From contig BFEA01000191.1 in assembly GCA_003427395.1 (NCBI GenBank), positions 141,428-172,976 of the forward strand: a stretch of 31,549 nt of DNA, written 5' to 3'. Below are positions 17,313-26,586 of the stretch, one piece after another; position 1 is the stretch's first letter, and every line of letters starts with the position of its first letter. The notes beneath the pieces were generated by a model that was not told the DNA's origin, made no database searches, and saw only the letters and a program-made list of their open reading frames with translations. This stretch comes from Chara braunii. Its lineage: Eukaryota; Streptophyta; Charophyceae; Charales; Characeae. The position numbers were made by a program, and so were the translations under genes.

Positions 17313-17325
17313 GGCTCCGATACCA
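17313..17325 (-). promoter_or_regulatory. primer-binding site, initiator-Met tRNA type
   Basis: On the minus strand the LTR end GTGAGGT runs into TGGTATCGGAGCC. This is the familiar TGGTATCAGAGC complement of the 3' end of initiator-Met tRNA with one change. The plus-strand element has GAGGT-TGGTATCAGAGC at 23582-23598. The PBS primes minus-strand cDNA synthesis and fixes the inner edge of the 5' LTR. Confidence 0.88.
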
Positions 17326-18472
17326 ACCTCACGCCCTATGTTGCTTTTCGGTCGGAGTGTTTTGATTCACGGTAGGGCCCGGGAAGATCAACAAAAATGT
17401 GGTGTGCCAGGGATTTTTGGGAAAATTGAGTGTGAGGACACAGACGAAACTGAAATCCTACGTATTGGTCCGACTTTAGTAAGAAGGGGTCCGTCGCCGC
17501 GGGATCTAAGGAAAAGGGCGTGCGCGGGGTTCCACGACGATGAGGAATTCAATCCAAAAAGTATCGTTGTACTTCCCAGCGAGTCGTTGCCCTACGTTTT
17601 GAATGAAAGGGGGAGGGCACACACGTGGTATCTTGTTTTCGGATAAGATTTCGCCGGTGTTCACTGTATAATTCCAAATCCGAAGTGGAGGGCCTCAATC
17701 GAGTGGCTCTCTCCTTATGTTTGTCCTTGCCACGTATGCGGTAATGGAAGCCTTTGGCTTGGTAACGCTCGGTACGATGATAGTCGCTACACAGAGTGTT
17801 AGGCCAATGAGGTGCCACTGCCGACCACGGGATGAAGATCAACTCATTAAACGACAATAACAACGAATAAGGCGGAAAATGCGTATCGATAATTTCGAAT
17901 CCTGCGCCAACGAATCCGGAGCACCGGGTCTGAAGTGGAAAGTAATAACGCCCACTGATCTTGGACACGGCTTCTCGTACCTCCCACTCGCATACACGTA
18001 TCCTTTCCTCGTTGTACGGAAAGGGGCGCGGCGGAGATACGGGAAGTCGATGCGTAGTCGGATTGGGGAGATTGTCGATCGGTCCACATGGCAAAAGGGA
18101 AAAGCACAAGAGTCTTCCTAATCATGCATCTTTCATTCGATCAATCCAATCCCGCATTCTATCAGATCCATCAACATGCTCATACAAATCCTCAGGCGCA
18201 ATCCACTGCATGCACGTGTCAAAGTAGGAGGAAAGAAATAACCATAATCCATCAATTGTAGCAGAAATACAATAGCCAGGAGGCGCGAGGGAGGCGAGAC
18301 ATGGATCCGAAGAGAGAAGAAGGGAGAAAGCTATGTTGCACGCCTGGCCGCGGCCGGGGGGGTCAAGTCGGCCGCGGCCTCGACCGTCGGCCAAATCGGC
18401 CGGGTTCGGCCACAGCCGACCAGCCGAGTTCGGTGCAACAATTTTTTTTTCGATTTTTCACGTCCGAAAAAA

Positions 18473-18535
18473 AATATATATATATATGGGCGTGTAGGGC
18501 TGATAAATCCCTACACGCCCATATTTTTTTTTTTC
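18473..18535. repeat. (TA)n and palindrome TATGGGCGTGTAGGG...
   Basis: TATGGGCGTGTAGGG, a nine-base loop, then CCCTACACGCCCATA: a perfect inverted repeat of 15 bp flanked by (TA)n and T-runs. Partial relatives occur at 19149 and 12880 (GGGC.TGTAGATTAAAAAAAG). Confidence 0.75.
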
Positions 18536-19091
18536 GTGTCCGAAATTCCGCGCCGCGCGGAAGAAAAAAAAACAGAACCCCAAAAAAAAAAAAAAAAAAA
18601 AAGGCCCGCGGGGCCGTTTCGGCCCTGTTTCAGTGCCACTGGGTGGGGGCACTGTGTGGGAACTGGGTGTGGGGGGCGGTGGGTCCAGGCCCGGGTCACG
18701 ACAAATCTGTTGCCGTTTTAGATAAATGCTGCCATTTATCTGAAACGGCAACAGTTCTTGTTGTTGCTGTTAGGCTGTCGCCTTGCCTGAGGCCCTGAGC
18801 TGCCTGGGGTCTGCCATCCGCACCCCCGCCCAGCCCCCACCTGACCCGCCCACCTTGCCCGCCCCAACCCGACCCCCATCCAACCCCCGTTAACCCGCCC
18901 TCGCAGGGGTCGAATATTTTTTTTTTATTTGTCATGTGTTCCCGACCCTCTTCCCTGCGCACCTGCATCGACGAAACACCACTCGGGGAACGCACAAATT
19001 TTCCCGGCCTGTCCTTCCAGGCCCATGAGTAGGACCCCCCCGTTTTTTATTTTTTCGACGGTCTGCCACTTCGAGGGGGTGCCCCCCCCCC

Positions 19092-19129
19092 CTGTCTCTT
19101 ATACACATCTAGATGTGTATAAGAGACAG
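19092..19129. other. Nextera mate-pair junction adapter (artefact)
   Basis: CTGTCTCTTATACACATCT followed at once by AGATGTGTATAAGAGACAG: the 19-bp Tn5 mosaic end and its reverse complement, the 38-bp circularisation junction of Nextera mate-pair libraries. Sequences left and right of it were joined in vitro and need not be neighbours in the genome. The open frame here translates to SYTHLDVYKRQ, a well-known contaminant peptide. Confidence 0.97.
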
Positions 19130-19150
19130 GCTGTATATATATATATATAT

Positions 19151-19347
19151 GGGCGTGTAGATTAAAAAAAGCTCTACACACCTATGATTTTTAATAAAAT
19201 TTTGTAAAAATCTCAAAAAAAAAAAAAGGAAAATGAAAAATAAAATAAAATAAAATATAAAACCGGTGATTATTTTTTTTTTTCTTCATATTTTTGGTTT
19301 TTTAGGCCGGTGGCAAAACACTGGCCCACACACACACACACGCACAC

Positions 19348-19408
<61 letters not shown>

Positions 19409-19419
19409 TTGATTGATTA

Positions 19420-19451
<32 letters not shown>

Positions 19452-19464
19452 TGCGTGTGTGTGT
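19151..19464. repeat. second copy of the 314-bp segment of T1
   Basis: See 12882-13195. It starts 21 bases after the adapter and ends at a single N (19465) followed by a C-run. Probably a mate-pair read or gap-fill contig placed in the wrong locus. Confidence 0.88.
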
Positions 19465-20322
19465 NCCCCCCCCCCCCCCCACCGTAAACCCGCTCCCCGC
19501 TCCCAAAACCGCCTCCCCGATCGGTCGCGGCCTCGGCCGAAAATTCGCGGCCAGCCCGACCGTGGCCTGGGGGGAACATAGGGAGAAAGTAATTACACAC
19601 GAAAAGTCAAATGACCTTGTCGAAAGATTCCGACTCAAATGCCGCGTGAACGGAACTCACGGTCGAAACTAGACTTGAAGCAAATAGAGGCGCCTACGCC
19701 CTGGAATTCGATTGTGGCCCCGGGCCAAACATTCACTCAACTTTCAATTTCGAACCTCACACAGACACTGACGATCCCTGCCGTCACTTCCTACATCCAC
19801 CATAGCGATTGTCACCCCGCCGACTCAGTCTCTGCACGGTCTTTCGGGGATCCCACAGTCCGTCGGGTGATCCAACATACAGTCAACAAGACTGTAATCA
19901 GCTTGTAAGGACTTTCCAAGTTGTGTATCACACGCATCATCTAGCCAAAGCTTCCCGAAAGTTGACCGATCAATTGAGAGAGAGTTTTTCGAGGGCGTTT
20001 GCGGAACGTCTAGTTCCGGAAAAGGGAATAGATGCTAGGAAGGAGTAAAACCGAGGTGGGGAGGGATAAGGGAAGGCTCAGGGATAATCGCCCGAGGAAA
20101 GCCATGTCGATCCTTCAGAGCCCGATCGTAGCCAATCAGAATCGTTGTATAATACGAATGTCCTAATACGAATATCCTTCTTATACGGCGCGTCTCCTTG
20201 GCTAGAGGGGAGGAGGCGGAAATCGACAGGGTATTCCGACACGAGGTTGGAAAAAATAAGACCGCGAAGGATAGTGTGAAACAAAACCAAGATTCAGACG
20301 ATCAAGAAAAAGAAAAGGCGCA

Positions 20323-21499
20323 CGAGGCGAGGGAGAGATGAAAAACGGTTACAGAGAGAGGAGCGTGAGTGTGAAGAAGGGAGTGTCGAAGGTAGCGAGG
20401 GAAGCGGGGAGGGGAGGTTCACATGCATAGCGCTAACGCGGAGGCAAAAAGGGCACCGGAACAGTTACAATGAATTCAAAATTGAAAAGTACCATATCCG
20501 CGCGTAGAGCGAGCGTGGGAAAGAGTCCTATACCTATTCAGATTCATACGGAAATTCCAAGAGTTTTCCAAGATAAAGTCGAAAACATTCATGCACAAGA
20601 AATGACACGTTAGATTCCGCTCATTCCGGAATTCCTAACCTTCGACCCAAATTCCTAGCGCACTCGCTAAGGCGCGCGTATTTCTAATGTTTTTCCCGAA
20701 TTGCAGAAGATGGAATTCCAAAAAGCGGCCTAAAAATGACGAAGGTCCTGAGAAGGACGGGCCTCCCTGATTACAAAAGATGCGCATTAATTCACGGAAA
20801 TACAAAAAAGGGCCTGTTCGGTCCTCTTTGCAAGACAACAAAAATTTGAAAAAGACGGGGGGTTGGAAGATGGCGCAGGTCCGGAAGCTGGCGCGTCACA
20901 GACCTGCAGGACTGGGTATGCTTACAATTTCGTACAGTTGAAAAGTCTGGGACTGGAGGTCCTGGTTTAGATGCAACTTGAAGTACGCGCGGGGACTGAG
21001 TATAGTTGGTATTCCAGTCTTTAAACCACTGCTCCCCCCTGCAGCCTAAAGTAGAAGGGACCAGTATGCCAATTTCAGTAATTGGAAGTTGACCTACCGT
21101 TAGAGCGGTGCGGGACCTACCTGAAATATGAAATGTGTTGTGCCAGGAGCCGGGACGCCTGTTCATAGGTTGTTAGCTTCGGGCGTCGCAGTTCGTTACC
21201 TTTTTTTTTTTTTTTTCCCTTATCAACTTCCTCTTAAAGTTTTCTGTCTGAGATCCCGCTCACCGTTGACGTGGAAAGCCTGTGATAAGCTCAGACCCGT
21301 ACCGCGCGGCTTCCCGTATCCCTGAGGAAAAATCCCCCGGAAGCCCTGAGGCACGGATGGGGACAGAAAGGTTTTTTTTTTTCTTTTTGCTTTTGTTTTC
21401 TTTTTGAAACGACTTTTTCATTTTGTTTGGTTAATAACTCCCGCGCGGGCGAATAGCGGTCGCGGTAGGAAAACCAAGAAACGGTTTCGGTGGGGACTT
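20323..21499. other. region between the two retroelements, no gene recognised
   Basis: No domain or conserved frame was found on either strand. The sequence is mixed: purine-rich to 20420, then moderately AT-rich, with T-runs at 21199-21217 and 21371-21385. The loosely similar stretches near 20905-20955 and 21055-21105 (both with GG(A)C(C/T)(A/G)GTATGC...CAATTTC) hint at an old duplication. It may contain the 5' edge of the plus element's LTR, which I could not place. Confidence 0.4.
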
Positions 21500-23586
21500 T
21501 TTGAATTTTTGCACGCGAGCGCCTAAGCTCCGACTTCTTCGCGCGTCTCGCACCCCCGTTTCTTGCTTTGCATCCCCGCACCATCTTCCCTTCTTGCTGC
21601 GCACATTTTCCCCATGCAGGACTCTTCGTCTTCCCCTCCGCCCAACTTAATCCTTACTCCGCGAAGTAATTGGCCGCGTAGTTGGGATTCTCGGATCAAT
21701 GTGGAGAGCGGGAAACCGCACACCACTTGAACGGACACCCCAATCACGTAGGACCATGCCATCCCGCGGGTCGAACCCTCTAACTCCCGACCTTCCTCCT
21801 GTCCTGCTCATCAGCAACCTGCGCTGCCTGCACCTCGCGCTGACAACCCGCCGCCTCCCGCTCTATAAATTCGCGCAACCCTCTCCTCTCTCTCTCTTTG
21901 ATCTCGGCTGCAATGCTGCGCGAGCTATGCGCGAAAGTCCGCGGCGCCGAACAGGCTTGACGAGCCCAAGGACGGGCGGAGTGACGACGTGGGGTGTACC
22001 CGCGGTAGTCTCGGGACGAAGCAATCGGAGGGACTGAGTAGTGCTAGGGATTGGGCGCCGGCCGTGGCAGGGCCTTGTAGCTATGGTGGTTGGTGGTCTT
22101 GGGAGGTTTTGAAGGCTGCGCCTGGGGGCGGCAGTTAATTGAGAATTTTTGTGTACAAGAAGGACTCGCTTTATCTCCATTGCTGCTTTGTCTATGCATG
22201 ACGTGTGCGTGAAGCCCCGAGTGATGGGAGCTGGTTGTGCGCATGAGTGATGTCGAAGGTCTATGGATGATTGGACGTCCTGTCAAGGGTTGTTGATTGC
22301 ATGCATGTATGTGTGTATGTACTTATCCGGGCGGGGAAGGGGGAACTCAACTGGAGGACCATCTGCTTAGGAGTACGAGTGTGTTGATCCTGTTGTTCCC
22401 CTCCCCTCCGCGGCCTTTCCTGCGCACACGAGCAGTCCCGGTGTAACTCACTTTCTCTCTCTCGATCGCCTTTCTTTTTGAACTGATAGTCATCGCTTTT
22501 GGAACTTCTCGTCCCTGCACCGGTGACGTCAACCTCCTGCGTCCGTGCGGGCGGTCGACTCCCCCGGAAGGGGAAGGGAGCTTAGATTTCATCATCTTCT
22601 TCCGACGAACCCACCTTGAGAGAGAAGAGTTGCGTCGAGTGTTGTATGGAGCCGGTGTTGGTTCGGATGACCGCGAGCGCGGGATTTTGCCCATGTTCAT
22701 CGCTCACCTGAGTCACCTCCGATCGTCTCATCTCGCTACCGACCTTCCCCATTGCAGATGACGACAGCGTCTATTGCGATGCGAATGTACGGCGTGAGCT
22801 GAGACGGATGGAGCAAGTGTGTTGGCGAGACCCGCCCCGGGCGTGTAATATAGGGGGGAACAGGTGTGTCTTGATTGATCGCTTTGATTCCCCGACTCTA
22901 ATATTGCCTTATACGGGTTTGATGGTGTTGCCCTGGTCGGCCGCTCACGCCGCGTGGAGGCCGCAGTTTGATTGTCGCTGGTGTTGCCAGGGGGACTCGT
23001 GTTCTTGGCGATGCTTGGTCCTGGGTTATGAGGGAGCGACACGTTTCCCCGAGCTCTTCCGTAATGCGGGGGCGCTGCCCGCACAATTTCGAATTCGGAT
23101 GCCGACGAGTCCTCCCGCCGCTTCACCCTCTCGGAAACTTTCACGCGGACTTTGCTAGTCCGACGCCGAGGCTTGAAGGCCTCGAACCAACCACTTCTAC
23201 AGCAAAAACCCGACGGTCCGGTCACTTCACGAGGCCGATGACGAGGCCTGAAGGCTTCGAACCCACTACCTAGCCCTCAAACCCATGACGGTCGGAGTTT
23301 CTGTCTTCTGCCTCCATGACCCTCTCCCCTTGATGCCCTTTTCCGTCCCGATGCACGACGGTAGTTCGTTTTTGCGGAAACCCTTCTGATTTTATCGCTC
23401 CGAAGTGATCCGACTCCCATGGGACTTCGCGACGACAGTTCGACTCCGGGGTAACCTCTGGCACGAAACGAGAGCCTCCCGTTTCGTCCGGGAGACTCAA
23501 CCCCTATGGACAAAAATCCTCGGCCACGCCCCTCCTAGAACTCTGATTGGTGACCCAGTACGGAACGCAGCGAGGGGGCATGAGGT
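21500..23586 (+). repeat. probable 5' LTR of the plus-strand gypsy element, start unknown
   Basis: The 3' edge is well placed: GGGGGCATGAGGT directly before the PBS, matching the minus element's LTR end GGGCGTGAGGT, with similar bases further back (ACGGAACGCAGCG against ACCGAAAAGCAACA). The 5' edge cannot be fixed without the 3' LTR, which lies outside the window. The stretch is rich in small open frames on both strands with no domain. A promoter-like TATAAA stands at 21864. Two copies of GAAGG(C)(C/T)TCGAACC occur at 23174 and 23251. Confidence 0.45.
21864..21900 (+). promoter_or_regulatory. TATA box followed by pyrimidine patch
   Basis: CTATAAATTCGCGCAACC then CTCTCCTCTCTCTCTCTTTG. A TATA box with a Y-patch/initiator 20-30 bases on is the normal plant core promoter layout. 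In this position it could start the plus element's genomic RNA within the LTR. No transcript evidence is available. Confidence 0.4.
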
Positions 23587-23598
23587 TGGTATCAGAGC
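23587..23598 (+). promoter_or_regulatory. primer-binding site, initiator-Met tRNA type
   Basis: TGGTATCAGAGC, the standard plant retroelement PBS for initiator-Met tRNA, follows GAGGT at the LTR end. It matches the minus element's PBS at all but one position. Confidence 0.92.
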
Positions 23599-23826
23599 TG
23601 ATTCGTTTCGGCTCCGAGGTTTTCCTAGGACAATTACCCTGTTTAAGAGTTTTTCCTTTTTGATCTTTTTGGTAGATTTTTCACATTTTTGAATAGGCTG
23701 GCTCCCCGTCGACGGCAGCCCGCGAATAGCAATCAGAACCGAGCGAGAGGCCGGGCTCGAGGTTCGCCTCCCGCGATGGTTTAACCCGGAATTGGGGGTG
23801 GAAATGACCACGATAACCACGCGGGG

Positions 23827-25250
23827 ATGGCGAATCATCCCCTGTATTTTCTACCTCCTCCCTCCGAGGTTCCCATTTTTTCCGAAGATGATACCGACCC
23901 TCGCACCTAGCTAGCTGCCTTGAAAGCCCAGCACTGGTCGGACCAGTTGCTCCGAGAACGAATTCCCGGAAGGTTAGCCGGAACCGCTTTTGAGTGGTAT
24001 GGACAAAACCCTTTCACTAATTGGTTAGCCTTCCAGAGGAAATTTCTCGACAGATTTGATCACATCGCACTAGGTCAATGCCTTCGTCTAATAAAGGAAT
24101 ATACGCAGCAGCCTCGGGGGACCTTTGCTAGATACGCTGAACGCTTTACGTACCTAGCTGAACGCTCCGGGGTGGACGAGAAAATGGTACGGACTGATTT
24201 CGTCAAAGGATAGTCAGATTCTCGCCTGCGGAAAAAGATCCGCAAGAAATGCAACCCTATAGAACATACCTCGACAGAGTTAATTCAGTACGCAATTAAG
24301 TACGGGAAAGAAAATTACGATGTGGGTCTGGACTCGGAATCCGACGAAGACAACCCTTCGGGTGTTCGACGCAACAGCTACTCCTCTACAACACGAATGT
24401 TCGAAGATCGCTTCGGGTTGGGTCCGGCAAAAAAAGGCTCGGATCGAAAAGCTTCTTCCTCTGCTTCGACCTCCCGTCGCTTTAATCAAGCACAAGGAGG
24501 CCGGGGCGAGGAAGAAGTGTCCATGAAAGAGGTCGCGGCCCAATTAGTTACGGTAGTGGCCCCGTTGACGGAGTTTGTTGAGGGCCTGCAGCGGCAGTGC
24601 ATAGCCGCCGCACAATGGCAACAAGCGGCTATGGCCGCCGGGGCCCCTATGATAAGACCGACCGTGGCCGGGGCTGTCCCGCCCCTACGGTGTTATAACT
24701 GTAATCAGCCAGGCCAGCTTGCGAAAGATTGTCCGAAACCTCGAACTCAGGGTGGGCCCGCTGGGCCCACCGGACCTTCCCAAATCCCGCTGCCTGCTCC
24801 AACCGCTGCAGGACAGGGGAGGGTAGCCACAGTAATGGACACAGGAACGAGGGAGATGGTGACCCCTCCGGCCACCGAGATAGGGCCCGATGAGTACATG
24901 GCTGCAGCGATGTTCGAACCCGGGACCATTGGAGTGATACGTCACGTCCAAAGGATTACCGAGGAAAGCGACCTTGGGCCGTGGCGACCAGGGTTCGAAG
25001 TTTTTGCGGCACCTGGTCCTGAATACAAGGATGGCCATATCGACATATTGGATGCGTTGAAGGCCCTGGATCTACGGATCCCCGTCCCTATTCCCTATCT
25101 GCTAACCATTTCCGAAGCGGCTAACGAAAAATTGATCGAACGATGTCTAAAAAACAGGCGCCGATTCGAGGAAAGTCGAAAGGGCAAAAAGTCGGTCCCA
25201 CGGGACCTACCCACAAACGAGGAGTCGCAGCCCTCGACCTCTAAGGTGCA
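23827..25250 (+). pseudogene. gag: capsid, zinc knuckle and conserved spacer
   Basis: ATG at 23827 opens a frame MANHPLYFLPPPSEVPIFSE, then TAG at 23908 where gag proteins often have W, then LAALKAQHWSDQLLRERIPG, GTAFEWYGQNPFTNWLAFQR, FARYAERFTYLAERSGVDEK and a second TAG at 24211. It resumes in the same frame through an acidic/Ser-rich part to CYNCNQPGQLAKDC (24691-24732). The knuckle has Gln in place of the zinc-binding His (C-C-Q-C). Then come a Pro/Gly linker and the spacer GPEYKDGHIDILDALK and YLLTISEAANEKLIERCLKN, conserved in the minus element. Gag forms the particle and binds RNA. Start choice: the only in-frame ATG ahead of the core with homologous spacing. Confidence 0.85.
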
Positions 25251-25752
25251 CGAAGTCAACCGGATAGGAATGATCCAGACCGTAGATTCTGCTTCGGAAA
25301 AACCCGAGGTATTCCTCCGAGCCTATCCTATAACCTGGAAAAGCGTTGAGTGTGACTGCGAGGTCTGGGGAAACCCCTCGGCCGGCATCCTAGACTCGGG
25401 ATCGTCATCGGTCGCCATTTCTTGGAGATTGACGAAACAATTGGGAAGGGAAGGACAGGTTCAGCCCCTTCGACCAGATGAACTGTATATATCCGCTACA
25501 AAAGACAGTATTCATTGTAAAGGGCGAATAACGAACGTGCCTATAAAGGTGGGGCGGGTGCATTGTTTGTGCGACGCAATCGTGCTGGATGTACAAGCGT
25601 ATGATGTTCTGCTAGGCATTCCGTGGCAGGTGGCGGTCGGAGCGCGAATGCACTTTGACAACTGTAAGGTGGTGCTCACATCGGCCCACCCCAAACCACA
25701 AACGATACCAATGAGATTGGCGGTGCGTATGCGTACCCAGCCGGCGCCTTGA
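25251..25752 (+). pseudogene. aspartic protease (retropepsin)
   Basis: In frame with gag. VWGNPSAGILDSGSSSVAIS holds the catalytic D-S-G (25393-25401), in the usual hydrophobic-hydrophobic-D-(T/S)-G-(S/A) setting. The C-terminal segment YDVLLGIPWQVAVGARMHFD is typical. The catalytic motif is intact, unlike the D-T-R of the minus copy. It processes Gag-Pol. The TGA at 25750 ends the open frame, but the same frame goes on in homologous sequence, so this stop is a lesion (CGA-to-TGA fits) rather than the true end. Confidence 0.87.
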
Positions 25753-26586
25753 ATCACCACGAAAGCCCACCAAATCAACATGATCCGACACCTGTCGCCA
25801 GGCGAAAATGAAACCTCGTCCGAAACTGTCTAGACTGACGTTCCCGACCGATATCCGATTCGGGTTCAGGATCGGTGGCGCCATTCCAGGCGACGAGAAC
25901 GCCTGGAAATAGTTCGGAGCGAGTCCAATTGGTCCCACGCGTTCTCCTCAGTGGTGCAGGGGGAACCCCTGCTGAGGGTGTCCCGAATAGCTGACCTTTC
26001 GGAACCCCCTGCGTCCTTATATCTCAGGACGGACCCCCTACCTGAAAGATTTACCGAGCTTAGGGGGCTGTGCGATTTATCTTTTTGACCTCCACGGCCC
26101 CTACTCACGAATGAAAAAGCCGCGATACTCTTGAAAGAGGGGGTGTCGTTTCAACCCCGAACAAGGGAATATCGGTAGGGACCGAGGGAACTGACGCAGG
26201 CCTTTTCGGTAGAACCCTCGGCCGAACCCGAACTGGACAGTGACCGTGACATGGAAAGCGGGCCGATGAGTCCGGCGGACAGTCAACTTATTGCGACTGT
26301 CCTTTCGGCGAAAACCGACAACTCTTTGTTTGGGGCCTCGCCCGATGCCAAGGCGGCGGTCCCCACGGTTATGACGACGGTCTCCCTTCCTGGGGGAACC
26401 ATAGAAGTTCAGTTACCAGCCCGTGTTCCCGATGAATACAGACGCCTCCTCCTGGCGGTTATACGGGCCTATCCTGAGGCCGTCAGTATTCAGGACCACG
26501 ACATAGGGCTAACCCCTTTGATACAACACGCGATTGATACTGGGGATCACGCCCCGATACATTGCCGATTCGTACCGATAGTCCCT
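25753..26586 (+). pseudogene. protease-RT linker, same frame as gag with three more stops
   Basis: Frame 1 continues: TKAHQINMIRHLSPGENETS, stop TAG 25831, then ...GEPLLRVSRIADLSEPPASL and PLPERFTELRGLCDLS, stop TGA 26086, ...LLKEGVSFQPRTREYR, stop TAG 26176, GPRELTQAFSVEPSAEPELD, then the open part MSPADSQLIATVLSAKTDNS and IQHAIDTGDHAPIHCRFVP. GEP(L/I)L and SPA(D/E)SQ(L/M)IATV segments are shared with the minus element. The last segment precedes RT in gypsy pol generally. A one-base shift near 26580 moves RT to another frame. Confidence 0.75.

Larger units (their letters stand above)
18331..19581. mobile_element. TIR element T2 in the LTR, interior misassembled
   Basis: Flanked by GGAGAAAG on both sides (18323-18330 and 19582-19589), an 8-bp duplication. 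Ends are CTATGTTGCACGCCTGGCCG and, read inward from the right, CTATGTTCCCCCCAGGCCAC. They resemble T1's ends, so T1 and T2 are likely one family. GC-rich flanks resemble T1's. The middle contains adapter sequence, a near-copy of part of T1 and an N, so only the outer few hundred bases can be trusted. 8-bp duplications occur in hAT-like elements, but the termini are not typical. Confidence 0.6.
3682..20322 (-). mobile_element. Ty3/gypsy-type LTR retrotransposon, minus strand, degraded and nested
   Basis: Both LTRs are present (3682-5396 and 17324-20322), with a PBS just inside the right one. In minus-strand order come gag, zinc knuckle, spacer, protease, linker, RT, RNase H, PHD finger, integrase and two or more accessory ORFs. 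RT before integrase identifies the Ty3/gypsy order. Frameshifts, stops and lost catalytic residues show it is inactive. Five later insertions interrupt it: A, B and C (TIR elements), T1 and T2. LTR ends are not the canonical TG...CA at both sides and no clear 5-bp target duplication was found, so outer limits may be off by tens of bases. Confidence 0.88.
17324..20322 (-). repeat. 5' LTR of the minus-strand gypsy element, split by T2
   Basis: Homologous to 3682-5396. The segments 17324-18330 and 19582-20322 together give about 1.74 kb, against 1.72 kb for the other LTR. T2 sits between GAAGGGAGAAAG and GTAATTACACACG. On the minus strand it starts TGCGCCTTTTC and ends GTGAGGTT. Open frames inside it mirror those of the other LTR and are not genes. 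Confidence 0.82.

Noticed and set aside
18301-19165. Open frames of 78-165 aa around 18301-19165
   Set aside because: They cross T2's unreliable interior, homopolymers and the sequencing adapter; SYTHLDVYKRQ is adapter translation.
21699-23273. Several 80-165 aa open frames in the presumed LTR
   Set aside because: Arg/Pro/Ser-rich chance frames in GC-rich DNA on both strands with no domain or conserved counterpart.
23160-23275. tRNA-like sequence because of GGCTTCGAACCC (B-box-like) at two places
   Set aside because: No cloverleaf, A box or acceptor stem could be built; it is a short duplication within the presumed LTR.
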